From Lethocerus indicus (taxonomy: Eukaryota > Arthropoda > Insecta > Hemiptera > Belostomatidae), in contig JACDQD010000003.1 of the NCBI GenBank assembly GCA_019843655.1, positions 11,348,925-11,412,924 on the forward strand: a stretch of 64,000 bases of DNA, in the 5' to 3' direction. The position numbers and the translations under genes are program-made. Positions within the stretch are counted from its first letter, which is position 1. The number at the start of each line of letters is the position of its first letter. This document shows, piece by piece, positions 62,190 through 64,000 of the stretch. The notes beneath the pieces were generated by a model. The model ran no database searches. It was given only the letters and a program-made list of their open reading frames with translations, and had not been told where the DNA came from.

Positions 62190-63290
62190 GCTCACAACAC
62201 AGAAACAGTTTCCTCACAAATGTAGAAAACGGGACAAATTTTAATAATTTTTTACATGAGTAGGTGCAAGTTATCAATTTTCCATGAACAGATCATTTCA
62301 TTCCCTGAATTGACGCCATTTAAGAGAAAACACTTTGACCTTATGATATTTAAACAAGTATTTTTTAATAGTCCTTGCGAAATTATGAACAGAAGAAAAA
62401 GTATAAAATTTACGAACTTTTTATGAACACAAATGGTTTTTGGCAATAAAACCGACCGTCTACATTAAGGTTCTGAGCACGTCCGGCCAAAATAGGTTTT
62501 ATTAGGTATTCGGACGCACCACCTAAGTTGGTTAGGCCTCGTAGCCATTAAATACTGAAAACGCCCGCTGACAATTTCTCAACACGTTCGCTAAGAAAGT
62601 AAAATTAAAATAAATAAACATACCCTATATGTCAGAAAGGTTACGTAAGTAACTCGCGTAAATGAACCGGTTGCCGATAATCCCGTAGGAGTAGTTGAGT
62701 AGAATGCGGAACTCATCTGGAGTTGGCTACCGAATGCAGCTAAATACCAGCAAACACTATCAATGTTTGTGAATAGGACTGGCGCAAAATTATATGCGGA
62801 ATATCCCGGATAATCTATGGATTGTCGACCTATACCCTCACAAATTATAGGTAAAATAATCTTACTATAGTAATTCTTACTATTATTATGTAGTTCAATA
62901 TAATTTGAAAGCCACAGAGAAGCACACTGTCGGTACCACCAATAAACTGTTATAGTCCTCCCATCATTAATTTTCCCAGAGTAAAGACCTACCTAGCATC
63001 TAGGATAGAACCGTAGAAGATAACGGAGACAGAATAAACGGGAGGAATTATATAATTTTGATGAATATTAAGAGACGAAATAGTTGTCGGTATCTGTGAT
63101 ATCTGCGCGTATATGCAGTTTGATTATGGGCCATTAGCTAGTAAGTTCAAGTTATGTGGGTTCAAAAATAGGCACAGTTTTTTCCCTTCATCCATCCGCC
63201 TCTATTTGATCCACAAGGTCTCCCGGTGATGAATGGAGTAGCGCGCTCCAAGAATTTTATTGTTGTTCTGAGATAAAAATTAACGATTGA
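62190..63290. other. AT-rich non-coding DNA
   Basis: No gene, RNA or mobile element recognised. The 64-codon minus ORF at 62252-62446 lies in AT-rich DNA and has no motif. Confidence 0.5.
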
Positions 63291-63299
63291 AATATGGAC

Positions 63300-63400
63300 G
63301 ATATATAAGAGAGGGAGCGAAGGCCAAGGATCCCCGTTAACTAAACAAGAGACAGAAGCTCAGACCGGCCGACAGCAGTGAGCCTTGAAATCACAGGTGC
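63300..63400 (+). promoter_or_regulatory. Candidate TATA promoter and non-coding first exon
   Basis: TATATAAG at 63302-63309 would place a start near 63332. The interval to 63396 is free of ATG in good context and ends in CACAG followed by GTGCGTGAG, a plausible splice donor at 63397. Together they would give a leader exon of about 65 nt. No initiator of good consensus is seen, so this rests on two short motifs. Confidence 0.18.
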
Positions 63401-64000
63401 GTGAGATAGGACTCAACGATAAACTGAATAAGTAAGTGGGGGAATTAAGGGGCGCGATTGGAGCCCAGGCCTTGTGTTCTGCATTTCAAATAGCAATGCA
63501 CTGGTTATCACAAAACCATTCGGACTTTTAGTGGACCGATTCGGACCAGAGGGCTTTAGCATTAATGTCATAAATACTAACAATGCGTGGAATTAGCAAA
63601 ACAGATAAGAAATTTATTTGGGCTTAACTGTAAAATTATGTGGAGGTATTAATCGCATTGTTTTGAAAACTTCGCAATTATTACAATTCATTTTTAAATG
63701 ATTGAGATACTCGTTTCCTTGAGAATATGCCATCATGGCCCCCCTTCAGTCATTCGAACTACACAGACTGTCTAGTAATTATCTCGTTGCGAATTTGAAA
63801 ATGAATTAACCCAGAGGATCTCTTAGAACACACTGTATTCGCTATCGCATATTGTAAATAATATACAACTTGATGTAAATTATTTCTTCAATTATTACTC
63901 AGGTTCTATAGATATCCCCTCCAAATACTCCTCAAGAGAATGTCAAATAAAAAAAATTGGGAAACCCGCGATTTTTATCCCTTTTGCGTTCAAATTCCCT
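63400..64000. other. AT-rich non-coding DNA to the window end
   Basis: Nothing recognisable; no ORF of 60 codons or more. Confidence 0.5.

Overview
The window looks like eukaryotic nuclear DNA, most likely from an arthropod (insect). It is AT-rich overall with no dense open reading frames. It carries long (GA/CT)n and (TA)n microsatellites, decayed retroelement and DNA-transposon-like pieces, and many CpG-rich islands without methylation-type CpG loss, studded with TAAT- and TTTAT-type homeodomain words. The order cannot be fixed from the sequence; hemipteran is a guess. I recognise no intact protein-coding gene, rRNA, tRNA, CRISPR array or prokaryotic operon. The longest ORFs (164, 147 and 139 codons) lie in GC-rich or simple-repeat blocks, have antisense ORFs of similar quality, and match no family I know.

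Layout. 1-4.1 kb: AT-rich intergenic or intronic DNA. 4.1-4.5 kb: GC-rich block. 4.59-4.91 and 7.2-7.42 kb: two copies of one repeat family in opposite internal orientation; the first has perfect 24-bp inverted ends and a hammerhead-ribozyme-like core on the minus strand. 7.8-8.05 kb: strongly G-poor tract. 10.1-10.4 kb: TATA/CCAAT promoter-like sequence ahead of a 41-codon ORF. 9.2-9.56, 15.3-15.8, 22.2-22.4, 26.5-27.0, 28.7-29.2, 36.65-37.3, 39.6-43.3, 45.8-46.2, 51.1-51.4, 56.2-56.6, 57.3-57.6 and 59.8-60.1 kb: CpG-rich, homeodomain-motif-rich islands that look like cis-regulatory elements. 49.4-53.0 kb: a repeat-rich stretch with two 194-bp direct copies of one repeat (about 92 % identical, no indels), a piggyBac-like terminal sequence with four ACATATNTGT palindromic units, a hairpin and two very long GA tracts. 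61.6-62.18 kb: the frameshifted 3' end of a jockey-clade non-LTR retrotransposon. 63.3-63.4 kb: a TATA box followed by a possible non-coding first exon.

The window reads as a gene desert or a giant intron with scattered candidate enhancers, as seen around developmental regulators in insects; that is inference. No gene-to-gene pathway can be described. The most unusual items are the hammerhead-like inverted repeat family, the repeat cluster at 49-53 kb and the archipelago of CpG-rich islands.
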